Source: Massilia agri (lineage in GTDB: Bacteria; Pseudomonadota; Gammaproteobacteria; Burkholderiales; Burkholderiaceae_D). Taken from it: a stretch of 64,000 nt of DNA. Within the stretch, counting starts at the first letter, position 1. Each line of letters begins with the position of its first letter. The notes beneath the pieces were generated by a model, which worked only from the letters and a program-made list of their open reading frames with translations, had not been told where the DNA came from and ran no database searches. Shown here in pieces: positions 34,693-43,553 of the stretch. The stretch lies in assembly GCF_024753255.1 (NCBI RefSeq), contig NZ_JANUHA010000014.1, positions 87,207 to 151,206 on the forward strand, read 5' to 3'. A program made the translations under genes and the position numbers.

Positions 34693-37338
34693 GTGAAACA
34701 CTTCGCCCCCCGCGTACTGGCCTTGGCCATCGCGTCAAGCTTCGCCTTCAACGCCGCCCACGCCGCACCCGCCCCGGCACGCGCCGAGAACGCCTATCTG
34801 TCGGAAGCCGATGCCATGGCCAGGTCAAGCCGTGTGTCGAACGTGGACTACGTGCTCGACTTCACCCTGACCGGCAAGGAGACCTTCGCCGGCACCACCA
34901 CGGTCACCTTCGACCTGAAGGACACCGATTCGGCCCTCACCATCGACCTGAACAAGGCGACCGTGAAATCGGTCACCATCAACGGCAAGCAGGTCACCCC
35001 GACCTACAACAACTGGTTCGTCACCCTGCCGGCCGACACCCTGGCCAAGGGCAAGAACACCGTCACCATCGCCTACGAGCGCCTGCACAGCACCAATGGC
35101 GAAGGCCTGCACCGCATGGTCGACCCGGTCGACGGCAAGGTCTACACCTACTCGCACTTCGAGCCGGCCGCCGCGCACCAGATGTTCGCGGTGTTCGACC
35201 AGCCCGACCTGAAGGCCACCTACACCGTCACCGTGAACGCGCCGGGCGACTGGCACGTGGTCACCACCACCCGCGAATCGAACATCGCCGACGCCGCCGG
35301 CGGCAAGCGCTGGACCTTCCCGAAGACGAAGAAGCTCAGCCCCTACAACTTCTCGCTGCACGCCGGTCCCTACCAGGTCTGGGAAGACAAGAGCGGCAAG
35401 TACCCGATGCGCCTGTTCGCGCGCCAGTCCGTCGCCAAGCAGGTGACGCCGGGCGACTGGTTCCGCTACACCAAGAGCGGCCTCGAATTCTTCGACAACT
35501 ACTTCGGCATCCCTTACCAGTTCGAGAAGTACGACCAGCTGCTGGTGCCTGACTTCCTGTACGGCGCGATGGAAAACGCCGCCGCGATCACCTTCGCCGA
35601 AGGCGGCTTCCTGTACAAGTCCGAGATGACCCCGGCGCAGAAGATGCGCCTGGCCGAAGTCATCATGCACGAGATGGCGCACCAGTGGTTCGGCGACCTG
35701 GTCACCATGAAGTGGTGGAACGGCCTGTGGCTGAACGAGAGCTTCGCCTCCTTCATGGCGACCCTGGCCACCGCCGAGGCGACCGAATTCAAGGACGCCT
35801 GGCAGTCCTTCTACCAGCAGGACAAGCAGGGCGCCTACACCCAGGACCAGAAGGTCTCGACCCACCCGATCGAAGTGCCGGTGCCGTCCTCGGCCAACGC
35901 CTTCGACAACATCGACGCGATCACCTATTCGAAGGGGGCCTCGACCCTCAAGCAGCTGCGCCACATGCTGGGCGAGGAAGTGTTCCGCAAGGGCGTGCAC
36001 AACTACCTGGTGAAGTACTCCTGGCAGAACGCGAAACTCGAAGACTTCATCGGCAGCCTGGGCCAGGCGGCCGGCCGCGACCTGTCGAAGTGGACCCAGG
36101 ACTGGCTCTACCAGGCCGGCGTAAACACCATCACCGCCAACTACAGCTGCAAGGCCGGCAAGATCAACGCCTTCTCGCTGCAGCAGACCGCGCCCAGCAA
36201 GGAACTGCCGACCCTGCGCGAACAGCGCGTGCAGGTCGCCGCCTTCAAGCGCGTGAACGGCAAGCTGGTGCTCGACAAGAACGTGCCGATCACCTACGCG
36301 GGCGCGAAGACCACGGTGCCGGGCCTGGTGGGCGCCGCCTGCCCGGACCTGGTTTATCCGAACTACCAGGACTGGGGCTTCGTGAAGGTCAACCTGGACC
36401 AGCGCTCCTTCGAGACCGCACGCACCACGCTGGCAGGCGTCGAGGATCCGCTGCTGCGCGCCATGCTGTGGCAAGCCCTGTGGGACGGCGTGCGCGACGC
36501 CAAGCTGCCGCTGAACGAATTCATCCAGGTGGCCCTGGCGAATGCGCCGCAGGAGAAGGACTACACCCTGCTGGGCGACGTGCTGGGCAAGATCGGCGCC
36601 TCGAAGATGTACATCAACGCCATGGGCATCGACAACGCCTGGTCGAAACAGACCGCCAAGCAGTTGGAAGACATGGCCTGGCAGGGCGTGGTCGCCAACA
36701 AGGGTAACGACAGCTTCCAGCGCAGCTGGTTCGGTCTCTACCTGGGCCTGGCGAGCAGCCCGGAGGCGCTGGCGCGCCTGGCCGGCATGCTCGAGGGCCA
36801 GGGCACGGAAGGCCTGAAGATCGGCCAGGACCAGCGCTGGTCCATCATCACCCGCCTGAATCGCTACAACTACCAGGGTGCGGCAAGCCTCCTGGCGGCC
36901 GAGCAGGAACGCGACAAGTCCGACACCGGCCAGGGCGCGGCGCTTGCCGCCACCGTGGTCCGTCCGGATCCGGCGGTGAAGGCCGAGTGGCTGGACAAGG
37001 TCGAGGACCTGCAGACCAAGCTGCCTTTCTCGCGCCTCCGCACGGCGATGGGCGCGATGTACCCGGCCGAGCAGAAGAAGCTCGACGAGATGACTGCGGA
37101 GCGCAGGCTGGCCAAGCTGCCGGCGATCGACAAGGCGGCCGGCCCGGTCTTCATGCGCACCTATGCGGGCACCATGATCCCGGCAAGCTGCACCCCTGCG
37201 AGCGTGGCGCGCCTGACGAAGGCGGCGAACACCATGAAGGACCTGAGCGCCGGCACCCGCCGTTCACTGCTCGACACGCTGCAGGAAGACCAGCGCTGCG
37301 TGGCGATCAAGCAGGCCCTGACGGCGCCGAAGTCCTAA
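34693..37338 (+). CDS. Secreted M1-family metallo-aminopeptidase
   Basis: 881-aa zinc aminopeptidase. The signal peptide ends at AHA-APAP (about residue 25), so it acts in the periplasm or outside the cell. Architecture: N-terminal beta domain, catalytic domain with GAMEN at 291-295 (N-terminal amine recognition) and HExxH-x18-E (His326, Glu327, His330, Glu349), then an ERAP1-like helical C-terminal domain. It trims N-terminal residues from peptides. It starts with GTG at 34693, with AGGAG 5-6 bases upstream. The next gene follows within 8 bases. Confidence 0.95.
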   Translation: MKHFAPRVLALAIASSFAFNAAHAAPAPARAENAYLSEADAMARSSRVSNVDYVLDFTLTGKETFAGTTTVTFDLKDTDSALTIDLNKATVKSVTINGKQVTPTYNNWFVTLPADTLAKGKNTVTIAYERLHSTNGEGLHRMVDPVDGKVYTYSHFEPAAAHQMFAVFDQPDLKATYTVTVNAPGDWHVVTTTRESNIADAAGGKRWTFPKTKKLSPYNFSLHAGPYQVWEDKSGKYPMRLFARQSVAKQVTPGDWFRYTKSGLEFFDNYFGIPYQFEKYDQLLVPDFLYGAMENAAAITFAEGGFLYKSEMTPAQKMRLAEVIMHEMAHQWFGDLVTMKWWNGLWLNESFASFMATLATAEATEFKDAWQSFYQQDKQGAYTQDQKVSTHPIEVPVPSSANAFDNIDAITYSKGASTLKQLRHMLGEEVFRKGVHNYLVKYSWQNAKLEDFIGSLGQAAGRDLSKWTQDWLYQAGVNTITANYSCKAGKINAFSLQQTAPSKELPTLREQRVQVAAFKRVNGKLVLDKNVPITYAGAKTTVPGLVGAACPDLVYPNYQDWGFVKVNLDQRSFETARTTLAGVEDPLLRAMLWQALWDGVRDAKLPLNEFIQVALANAPQEKDYTLLGDVLGKIGASKMYINAMGIDNAWSKQTAKQLEDMAWQGVVANKGNDSFQRSWFGLYLGLASSPEALARLAGMLEGQGTEGLKIGQDQRWSIITRLNRYNYQGAASLLAAEQERDKSDTGQGAALAATVVRPDPAVKAEWLDKVEDLQTKLPFSRLRTAMGAMYPAEQKKLDEMTAERRLAKLPAIDKAAGPVFMRTYAGTMIPASCTPASVARLTKAANTMKDLSAGTRRSLLDTLQEDQRCVAIKQALTAPKS

Positions 37339-37345
37339 GGACTGG

Positions 37346-38068
37346 ATGCGGCAGCCGGCGTTGACCTACGGCCCGGCGGCGCTGCTGCGCCGCACGCACG
37401 CCAAGGGGCTGCTGCTGACCATCGGCCTGCACCTGCTGCTGGCCGCCAGCTGGCGGATCGCGCATCCGCCGGCCGCCGACACCGTCGAAGAGCGGGTGTT
37501 CGAGCTGATTCCCCTTCCTCCTCCCCTTCCCGACAAGCCGGCGCCGCGTGTCGATGTCCCGCCGCCCGCCGCCCCTCCGGTGCGCGGCGTGCCGGCGCGC
37601 CGCCGCAGCCGGGAACCCGAAGCCATCACCGCGCCTGGGGAAGCGCCGCGCCCTGCAGCAGATTCCTTCTCCCCCGCGCCGGAACCGGCGCCCGCCGAGG
37701 CGGCGCCGGACAGCATCGCCGCGCGCGCCCGACGCGACGCCGTCGCCATCGACCGCGAGATGCGCAAGGGGAAGTCCGGTGTGCCGGAGCACGCCGACAC
37801 CGCGTGGGGACGCTTCGTGAGCGGCCTCGAGGACGCCCGCAAGGACGACAGCCTCTCCATCAAGACCGAAACCTACACCACGCCGGATGGACAGACGATC
37901 TACCGCTTCCGGCGTGGCGGCAGGTATTTTTGCCGCACCAGCGGCTTCGTGCGGCCACGCATCGGCGGCGCCGAAGGCGGCGGGGTGGAACTCTTCGATT
38001 CGCGCGGCCACGAAGGCGGCGCCGGCCAGGTGCGCTGCCCCAGCCAGGTCGTGTGGAAGCGGGACTAG
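37346..38068 (+). CDS. TonB-like proline-rich membrane-anchored protein
   Basis: 240-aa protein. A single N-terminal membrane anchor (LLLTIGLHLLLAASW) is followed by a Pro/Ala-rich spacer (about 45-125; PLPPPLPDKPAPRVDVPPP) and a C-terminal globular part (about 140-240) with two cysteines (RYFCRTSG, VRCPSQ). The layout recalls TonB or GspC-like energy transducers, but the C-terminal domain is not the usual TonB_C that I recognise. AAGGA precedes the start and it begins 8 bases after the aminopeptidase stop, so the two are co-expressed. Its stop shares bases with the convergent gene (CTAG at 38065-38068). Confidence 0.75.
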   Translation: MRQPALTYGPAALLRRTHAKGLLLTIGLHLLLAASWRIAHPPAADTVEERVFELIPLPPPLPDKPAPRVDVPPPAAPPVRGVPARRRSREPEAITAPGEAPRPAADSFSPAPEPAPAEAAPDSIAARARRDAVAIDREMRKGKSGVPEHADTAWGRFVSGLEDARKDDSLSIKTETYTTPDGQTIYRFRRGGRYFCRTSGFVRPRIGGAEGGGVELFDSRGHEGGAGQVRCPSQVVWKRD

Positions 38069-38400
38069 CCGCCGTTCCGTTTCGCGCCGCCGGGGCCGCA
38101 CAGCTCCGCCACCCGGCGCCAGGCGCCGGTGCCTTCGCACACCACCGGTGGACGCCCCTGCAGCAGCTTGCCCAGGTCCACCGGCTTGCCCTCGTTGACG
38201 ATGACGCCGCGGTTGATGGGAATGCAGATGGCGTCGTGCCAGGCGGCAGCGTAGCCATCGGGCGTGGGCAGGGGCCCGCGCAGGCGCACGGCGGCCGCCT
38301 CGCATTCCTTCTTCGTTTGAAAGCTTCCTTTCAAGCTCGTACTCTCCAACATCACATCGCGGTGCTGCTGCAGGTAGAGCAGGAGGATCATCGTAAACAT
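38065..38400 (-). CDS. Small hypothetical protein
   Basis: 111-aa protein, family not recognised. It begins MFTMILLLYLQQHRDVML, too short and polar for a typical signal peptide but possibly a weak membrane-facing helix. The body includes KKECEAAAVRLRG, HDAICIPINRG and RRVAELCGPGG, with Cys residues that could pair. AGGAGA lies 6 bases before the ATG at 38400. The last four bases overlap the end of the convergent TonB-like gene. Confidence 0.65.
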   Translation of the reverse strand: MFTMILLLYLQQHRDVMLESTSLKGSFQTKKECEAAAVRLRGPLPTPDGYAAAWHDAICIPINRGVIVNEGKPVDLGKLLQGRPPVVCEGTGAWRRVAELCGPGGAKRNGG

Positions 38401-38500
38401 GCCGTCTCCTGACAAGGCGCCTGCTTCTTGCACGCCTGAGCTTCTTCAAGTCGGTGGCCCGGGACGCACGCTAGCCTGTGGGACTCTTGAGAGGATCCCC

Positions 38501-39352
38501 ATGTTCAAGCTCGTCACCTGGAATATCCAGTCCGGCCGCAGCCCGGACGGTAAAACCGATCTCGACCGTATCATCGCATGCCTCGACCGCTTTTGCAGTT
38601 TTGACATGCTTTGTGTGCAAGAAGTTTCAAGCGGCTATACGGAGGGCGGCGAAGACCAGTTCGCCCTGCTGCGCGAACGCCTGCCCGGCTACACCGGAAT
38701 CGAGGCCATCGCCTGCGATAGCGCGCTGCCGGGCGGCCGGCAGGGGCGGCGGCATTTCGGCATGATGGTGATTTCGCGCCACCCGGTACTGCAGGCGCTG
38801 CGCCACTCCCTTCCCTGGCCGCCGGAGCCCGGCGTGATGGGCATGCCGCGCACGGCGCTGGAACTGACCGTGGACGCGCCCGGCGGACAGCTGCGCATCG
38901 TCAGTGTCCATCTCGAATATTTTTCCCAGCGCCAGCGCATGGCCCAGGTGGAGCGCCTGCGCGAACTGCACCGCGAGGCCAGCCAGCACGCGCGCTGCCC
39001 CCAGGCTGCGGGCAACGGGCCCTTCGCGCCGACCCCGCGCGCCCTGCCCGCCCTGCTCGCCGGCGACTTCAACATGCTGCCCGGCTCGCCGGAGCACCAG
39101 CGCCTGCTGGCCCCGTTCAGCGACGGCACCCAGCCCTGGCGCGACTGCTGGCACCTGGCCCAGCCCGGCCGCCGCCATGCGCCCACCGTGGGCCTGCACG
39201 ACCACCATCCGGAAGCCTGCGCACCCTTCACCTTCGACTACGTGTTCGCCAGCGCCGACCTGGCCGGACGGGTAGCGCGGGTGCGGGTCGACGCCAGCGA
39301 ACAGGGTTCAAGCCACCAGGCCCTGCTGGTCGAGCTCAACTGGGGCGCCTGA
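38501..39352 (+). CDS. Endonuclease/exonuclease/phosphatase family protein
   Basis: 283-aa metal-dependent phosphoesterase fold. Key motifs are TWNIQSG (Asn), VQEVSSG (Glu, Mg binding), VSVHLEYFS (His), LAGDFNMLPGS (Asp, Asn) and SSHQALLVEL (terminal His). Members cut DNA or hydrolyse phosphodiesters, inositol phosphates or sphingomyelin; the precise substrate is unknown. No signal peptide is present, so a cytoplasmic role is likely. GAGAGGATC is the probable ribosome site before 38501. Confidence 0.88.
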   Translation: MFKLVTWNIQSGRSPDGKTDLDRIIACLDRFCSFDMLCVQEVSSGYTEGGEDQFALLRERLPGYTGIEAIACDSALPGGRQGRRHFGMMVISRHPVLQALRHSLPWPPEPGVMGMPRTALELTVDAPGGQLRIVSVHLEYFSQRQRMAQVERLRELHREASQHARCPQAAGNGPFAPTPRALPALLAGDFNMLPGSPEHQRLLAPFSDGTQPWRDCWHLAQPGRRHAPTVGLHDHHPEACAPFTFDYVFASADLAGRVARVRVDASEQGSSHQALLVELNWGA

Positions 39353-39427
39353 GCACGTCCACCTCCCGGGCACCGTACAATGGCGGTTTGGCGGCATCTG
39401 CCGCCCAACAGCAACACGAGGCCACAC

Positions 39428-39880
39428 TTGGATTGGGATTATCCGCACCCCTTCACCCTGCCCGTCACGCCCCAGCCAGGGGACATCGACGGCCTGAACC
39501 ACACGAACAACGCCGTCTACGTCCGCTGGTGCGAGCAGGCCGGCTGGGCCCACTCGCACCAGCTCGGCCTGACCCTGGACGACTACCGGCGCCTGGACCG
39601 CGCGATGGCGATCCGCCGCGGCGACTACGACTACCTGCTGCCGACGGTGCTCGGCGAAGCGCTGCTGCTGTCCACCTGGCTGACCGCCGGCGACGGCAAG
39701 CTGGCGATGGAACGCCGCTTCCAGCTGCGCCGCGAGAGCGACGGCGCCACCGTCCTGCGCGGACGCTGGGACCTGGTCTGCATCGAGATCGCCAGCGGCC
39801 GGCCGCGCCGCATGCCGGCCGAATTCCTCGACGCCTACATGCCGGCGGTGGCGCTGGCGACCGGCGCCGCCGAGGCCTGA
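39428..39880 (+). CDS. Hotdog-fold acyl-CoA thioesterase (4HBT family)
   Basis: 150-aa thioesterase. GDIDGLNHTNNAVYVRWCEQA is the family signature (GDIDGLNH then TNNAVYVRW; Asp21 catalytic, His25, Asn28, Tyr31). It would hydrolyse a fatty or aromatic acyl-CoA, or act in a Tol-Pal-like membrane context as YbgC does, although no tol genes are present. I prefer a TTG start at 39428 with GAGG upstream; the ATG at 39380 would add 16 unconserved residues. Confidence 0.85.
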   Translation: MDWDYPHPFTLPVTPQPGDIDGLNHTNNAVYVRWCEQAGWAHSHQLGLTLDDYRRLDRAMAIRRGDYDYLLPTVLGEALLLSTWLTAGDGKLAMERRFQLRRESDGATVLRGRWDLVCIEIASGRPRRMPAEFLDAYMPAVALATGAAEA

Positions 39881-39988
39881 CAGCCCGGATGGCGTGTTGA
39901 GCGCGCTCAAGGAAGACGTTGAGCTAACCGGCCCCCTTTCCGCTTGTGCCGCGTCAAACTGGACGGGTCACACCGCCACGAGGAAAAG

Positions 39989-41230
39989 ATGCCGCGCACA
40001 CCCGCCCATGCCGCACCTGCCGCACCCGGCTCCCTGCGCACCGCCTTGACGGCAGGGCGGCTGGCGGCAGCGCTGCTCGCGCTGCTGTGCTCCGCCTTGC
40101 TCGGCGGCTGCCGCCTGCGCGACGGCGGCCAGGAAGACCTCGTCATCCCGCAACTGGTGCGCACCGAGCTCTATGTCGCCCCCTCGGGTTCCGACAGCAA
40201 TCCCGGCACCCGCGAGGAACCCTTCCGCACCCTGGCGCGGGCCGCCCAGGCCGCCACGCCCGGCACCACCGTGCACGTCGCCCCCGGCATCTACTTCGGC
40301 GGGGTGCGCACCACCACGCACGGCACCGCCGAGGCGCGCATCGTCTTCGAATCGACCGAGCGCGGCGCCGCGCGCGTCGTGCCGCCGCTCGACTCGCGCC
40401 AGCCCTCGGCCTGGGACAACCGCGCCAACTACCTCGACATCATCGGCTTCGAGATCGACGGCACCCAATACCAGAGCGGCATCAAGTGGCTGAGCGGCAT
40501 CTACAACGCCGGTTCGCACAACGGCATCCACCACAACCACGTCCACCACATCGGCACCGACGTGCCCTGCGAGCCGCGCGGCGGGGCCGGCATCGGCGTC
40601 GACGGCTACTACAAGGGCAACGACGCCGACGTCGCCGGCAACCACGTGCACGACATCGGCCCGCCGGACTGCCGCACCATGCACGGCATCTACATCGGCA
40701 CCACGGCCAGCGTACGCGACAACATCATCTACCGCGCCTCGGGCAGCGGCATCCACCTGTGGCACGACGCCAGCCACGTCACCATCCGCGGCAACACGGT
40801 GGCCGCCTCCGGCATCGGCATCTTCGTGGGCAGCGGCGACTTCTACCATGGCAAGGGGCCGAACGACCACACCCACACGGTGAACAACATCGTGTTCGAC
40901 AATATCCAGGGCATCGTGGAACAGGGCGCGACCGGGCCCAACCTGAGCTACCGCCACAACCTGGTTTACCAGAACGCGGAGGGCGACTGGAAGCTCTCGC
41001 CGGGGCGCCAGCACACCGGCACGATCAGCGCTCCGCCGCTGTTCGCCGACTACCACCGCTCCCAGCCGGTGCCGGACTTCCGGCTGCGGCCCGGCTCACC
41101 CGCCATCGGCAAGGGCCTGCCGCCGAGCGCGACCGATGCCGTGGCGATGCAGCCGATACGCCAGCCCGATATCGGCGCGGTCCCGCACGACGGGCCGGGG
41201 CCGGCGGGGTTGACGCAGTCCTCGCCTTGA
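39989..41230 (+). CDS. Right-handed beta-helix lipoprotein
   Basis: 413-aa lipoprotein with lipobox LLGG-Cys41 after an Ala/Leu signal. It then opens ELYVAPSGSDSNPGTREEPF, the standard start of secreted parallel beta-helix (pectate-lyase-like) proteins, and continues with many short helix coils (HNGIHHNHVHHIGTD, GNHVHDIG, GSGIHLWHDASHVTIRGNTV). The fold is typical of polysaccharide lyases and glycan-binding proteins; no catalytic set can be assigned. It is unusually rich in His. AGGAAAAG lies just before the ATG at 39989. Confidence 0.86.
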   Translation: MPRTPAHAAPAAPGSLRTALTAGRLAAALLALLCSALLGGCRLRDGGQEDLVIPQLVRTELYVAPSGSDSNPGTREEPFRTLARAAQAATPGTTVHVAPGIYFGGVRTTTHGTAEARIVFESTERGAARVVPPLDSRQPSAWDNRANYLDIIGFEIDGTQYQSGIKWLSGIYNAGSHNGIHHNHVHHIGTDVPCEPRGGAGIGVDGYYKGNDADVAGNHVHDIGPPDCRTMHGIYIGTTASVRDNIIYRASGSGIHLWHDASHVTIRGNTVAASGIGIFVGSGDFYHGKGPNDHTHTVNNIVFDNIQGIVEQGATGPNLSYRHNLVYQNAEGDWKLSPGRQHTGTISAPPLFADYHRSQPVPDFRLRPGSPAIGKGLPPSATDAVAMQPIRQPDIGAVPHDGPGPAGLTQSSP

Positions 41231-41309
41231 AGCCAACCGCACATGCCATAGACGTCTCTACGAGAAGAGGCGGCGGACGAGGCGGCGGGCGAGCAAGCGA
41301 ATGGCGGTG

Positions 41310-42215
41310 TCAGCGAGCGGCGCTCTCGATTCTGCTGACAGATGGTTTGGCAGCACTGGTGGCTTCGTGTGGCCCTTGTCCTATCAGAGTCAGGTATCGG
41401 CGCAGAATCGCCTGCTCGACGTTGATGCGCTCATCCGGCCGGCAAGCGTATCGCAGAGTCAATACCGCATGCTCGTGCCTGCTCAGGTCCATGACGACCT
41501 TGGGGCTGCCGGACGGCAGGTCGATCATTTCACGCGATTCCATCCTTTTGAGATGCTGGCTCGCTTCGTCAATCCATTCCCCGCACACCTCTTGCGCGGC
41601 CTTCAGAAGCAAAGGTTCGCAGTGCATGAGGTCGCGATGCGACACCGATACCGGAAGCAGGCAAAGCACATATTGTCCTGTGGCCGTCAGGTTCTTCACC
41701 GGCATCGAAAGTAGCATTGCATGGGGCAAAATTACGTTCGCGCCAGTAATCAGGTTGCCCTCCGATGTATCGGCCACTGTCGTGTTGAGCATGCTGGTAT
41801 CGACCACCCGTCCAGACACGCCGTCGATCTCGATAAAATCCCCCACGCGGTATGGCCGCGTGATCGCGAACACGGCGGTACCTAGCAGACTCGCAAGAAA
41901 ATCCTTCGAGACGATGAGCATCGCGCCGGCGACCGCAGCAACCGACAGCGCCACGCCTGCAATTTTCGAGGCCCAGATAATACTCAGCGCCACCATGGCG
42001 CCGGCAAGAATCAGGTTCTTGACTAAAACGAAGTTGCCACGCCGGCGAGCGAATTCTTGCTCGTCGACGCAGCGTGTCACGGCGCGCCGCTGCAAGAATC
42101 CGATGCTGGCGGCTGACAGCCAGAACACGATCAAGGTGGCAAGGATGCGGCCGATTTCTGATTTTGCGAGGGCTGTAATTTGTAATACGGTTGTGCTGCT
42201 TGCCAGGTCGAGCAT
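41310..42215 (-). CDS. MscS-type mechanosensitive ion channel
   Basis: 301-aa membrane channel. It has about three helices; the pore-lining helix and following beta domain are recognised as AGVALSVAAVAGAMLIVSKD, FLASLLGTAVFAITRP, YRVGDFIEIDGVSGRVVD and MLNTTVADTSEGN. It releases solutes on hypo-osmotic shock. The C-terminal domain (about 200-301) is longer and more Cys/His-containing than in E. coli MscS. The ribosome site is poor. It lies at the left edge of a visibly less GC-rich patch. Confidence 0.88.
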   Translation of the reverse strand: MLDLASSTTVLQITALAKSEIGRILATLIVFWLSAASIGFLQRRAVTRCVDEQEFARRRGNFVLVKNLILAGAMVALSIIWASKIAGVALSVAAVAGAMLIVSKDFLASLLGTAVFAITRPYRVGDFIEIDGVSGRVVDTSMLNTTVADTSEGNLITGANVILPHAMLLSMPVKNLTATGQYVLCLLPVSVSHRDLMHCEPLLLKAAQEVCGEWIDEASQHLKRMESREMIDLPSGSPKVVMDLSRHEHAVLTLRYACRPDERINVEQAILRRYLTLIGQGPHEATSAAKPSVSRIESAAR

Positions 42216-42439
42216 CGTCGGTACTGAGTAGGATGGTAAGTGGCGATCTTAACAGGATGTCGGCGTGGCCGATGCGATCGTCAGCTCCCGGGACCGGCCC
42301 GCTGAGTGCGGCTAGCCTGAGAATTGTCAACCAGTTTTTTCTTGGGCCAATGTTGAATCGTAGTGCGCTGCGGCTTCGGTGTCACGCTGTGGCTTCGGGT
42401 TTCGACCCAAAGCAGTCGTTGGCCGCCGCGTGTGAATGC

Positions 42440-42829
42440 CTAGGCCTTGGCGGGCCAGATAGCCTCACGAATTTGTGGTTCATGCTTCGAAAAAACGCTA
42501 ACGCACGCGCCAGCCGTTACGATGATCCACTCACGTTGCTGCTCGGTGTACCCGAGGCGCGTGTCTTCTTCCTTCGCCCACCCACCATCGAAGACCTCAA
42601 GGACGGGATAACCTGAAGGAAACTCCTCAGCCATCCAGTACTCCGCCAACGGGACTTCGTCCAAAAGCCTGAAGCCGTCAACCTGGGAAAACGAGACCTC
42701 AATGCCGTCATCCCTGTTGCGGTTTCGAAGGACGCGTATCGACAGGCGGCCGTCGTAGCAAACAGAGTGGATGTCTGCGCCCCAGTCAAACTGCTCCTGG
42801 CACCCAAATGGCCTTGCTTTGATTGGCAT
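42440..42829 (-). CDS. Hypothetical protein
   Basis: 129-aa soluble protein, family not recognised. The reading is supported by its amphipathic beta pattern (SIRVLRNRNRDDGIEVSF, SQVDGFRLLDEVPLAEYW) and acidic composition. Base composition here is less GC-rich than around it, as in the flanking gaps (42216-42439 and 42830-43007, in which I see nothing else). It might be an immunity-type or other accessory protein acquired by transfer; that is a guess from composition only. Confidence 0.55.
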   Translation of the reverse strand: MPIKARPFGCQEQFDWGADIHSVCYDGRLSIRVLRNRNRDDGIEVSFSQVDGFRLLDEVPLAEYWMAEEFPSGYPVLEVFDGGWAKEEDTRLGYTEQQREWIIVTAGACVSVFSKHEPQIREAIWPAKA

Positions 42830-43007
42830 ATACGTCGTCTCTTAAAAGGCTTGGCCTGGGCAGGCGACATGGGCGATGGCCGGTTGTGGCCGATCGCACA
42901 CGTTCAGATTGACTCAGTGTTCGAAGTCGTCGCCAGCACAGCGCACAAGGTTTGTTGTACAGCGCTCCTGGATATCCTTCCTGCTTCCTGCAACGGGCAC
43001 GCCGCCT

Positions 43008-43355
43008 TCACAGGATCTCGTTGACGCGCTCCACCGGACGGCACAGCCGCACACCTTTCGGCGTGACGACGAAGGGCCGGTTGATGAGAACAGGATGCGC
43101 CACCATCGCGTCCAGCAAAGCCTCGTCGCCGAGGCCCGGCGCATCCAGCCCCAGTTCCGCATACACCGCCTCCTTGCTGCGGATTGCCTCACGCACCGTG
43201 AGACCGGCGGCGACGATCATCGCCCGCAGCGCCTCGCGCGAGGGCGGCGTGGCCAGGTAGTCGACGACCTGCGGCTCGTGGCCGGCCTCGCGGATCGCCG
43301 CCAGGGTGTTACGGGAAGTCCCGCAGCGCGGGTTATGGTAAATCGTGATATCCAT
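43008..43355 (-). CDS. arsC: Arsenate reductase, glutaredoxin-dependent type
   Basis: 115-aa ArsC. It reduces arsenate to arsenite with glutathione and glutaredoxin. Catalytic Cys11 is in HNPRCGTSRNTL, and the three substrate-binding arginines occur at Arg59, Arg93 (INRPFV) and Arg106 (RLCRP), matching the family positions shifted by one. I chose the start at 43355 (MDITIYH) over 43373. No arsenite exporter (arsB/acr3) or arsR is adjacent, so it is either part of a dispersed system or a YffB/ArsC-like protein with another role. Confidence 0.88.
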   Translation of the reverse strand: MDITIYHNPRCGTSRNTLAAIREAGHEPQVVDYLATPPSREALRAMIVAAGLTVREAIRSKEAVYAELGLDAPGLGDEALLDAMVAHPVLINRPFVVTPKGVRLCRPVERVNEIL

Positions 43356-43496
43356 TCGATGTAAGCTCGTCAATATTGCCAGGAATCGGGCGTGGCATTG
43401 CTAATTAAACAGCGGCATGATAACCACAGCTCATGACTCCCACCAGCTTTTTTCCTTGTTCGTCTTTCCTCAGCACTATAGAATTCCTCGCTTATT

Positions 43497-43515
43497 TTTC
43501 CGCAGGAAGCGGAAA
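43497..43515. promoter_or_regulatory. Dyad upstream of the acyltransferase gene
   Basis: TTTCCGC-AGGAA-GCGGAAA, a perfect 7-bp inverted repeat 38 bases before the ATG at 43554, in an A/T-rich leader. It could be an operator or a 5' UTR hairpin. Confidence 0.4.
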
Positions 43516-43553
43516 TTGCACAATAACAATATAGAGATAGCGACGGAGAAGTG

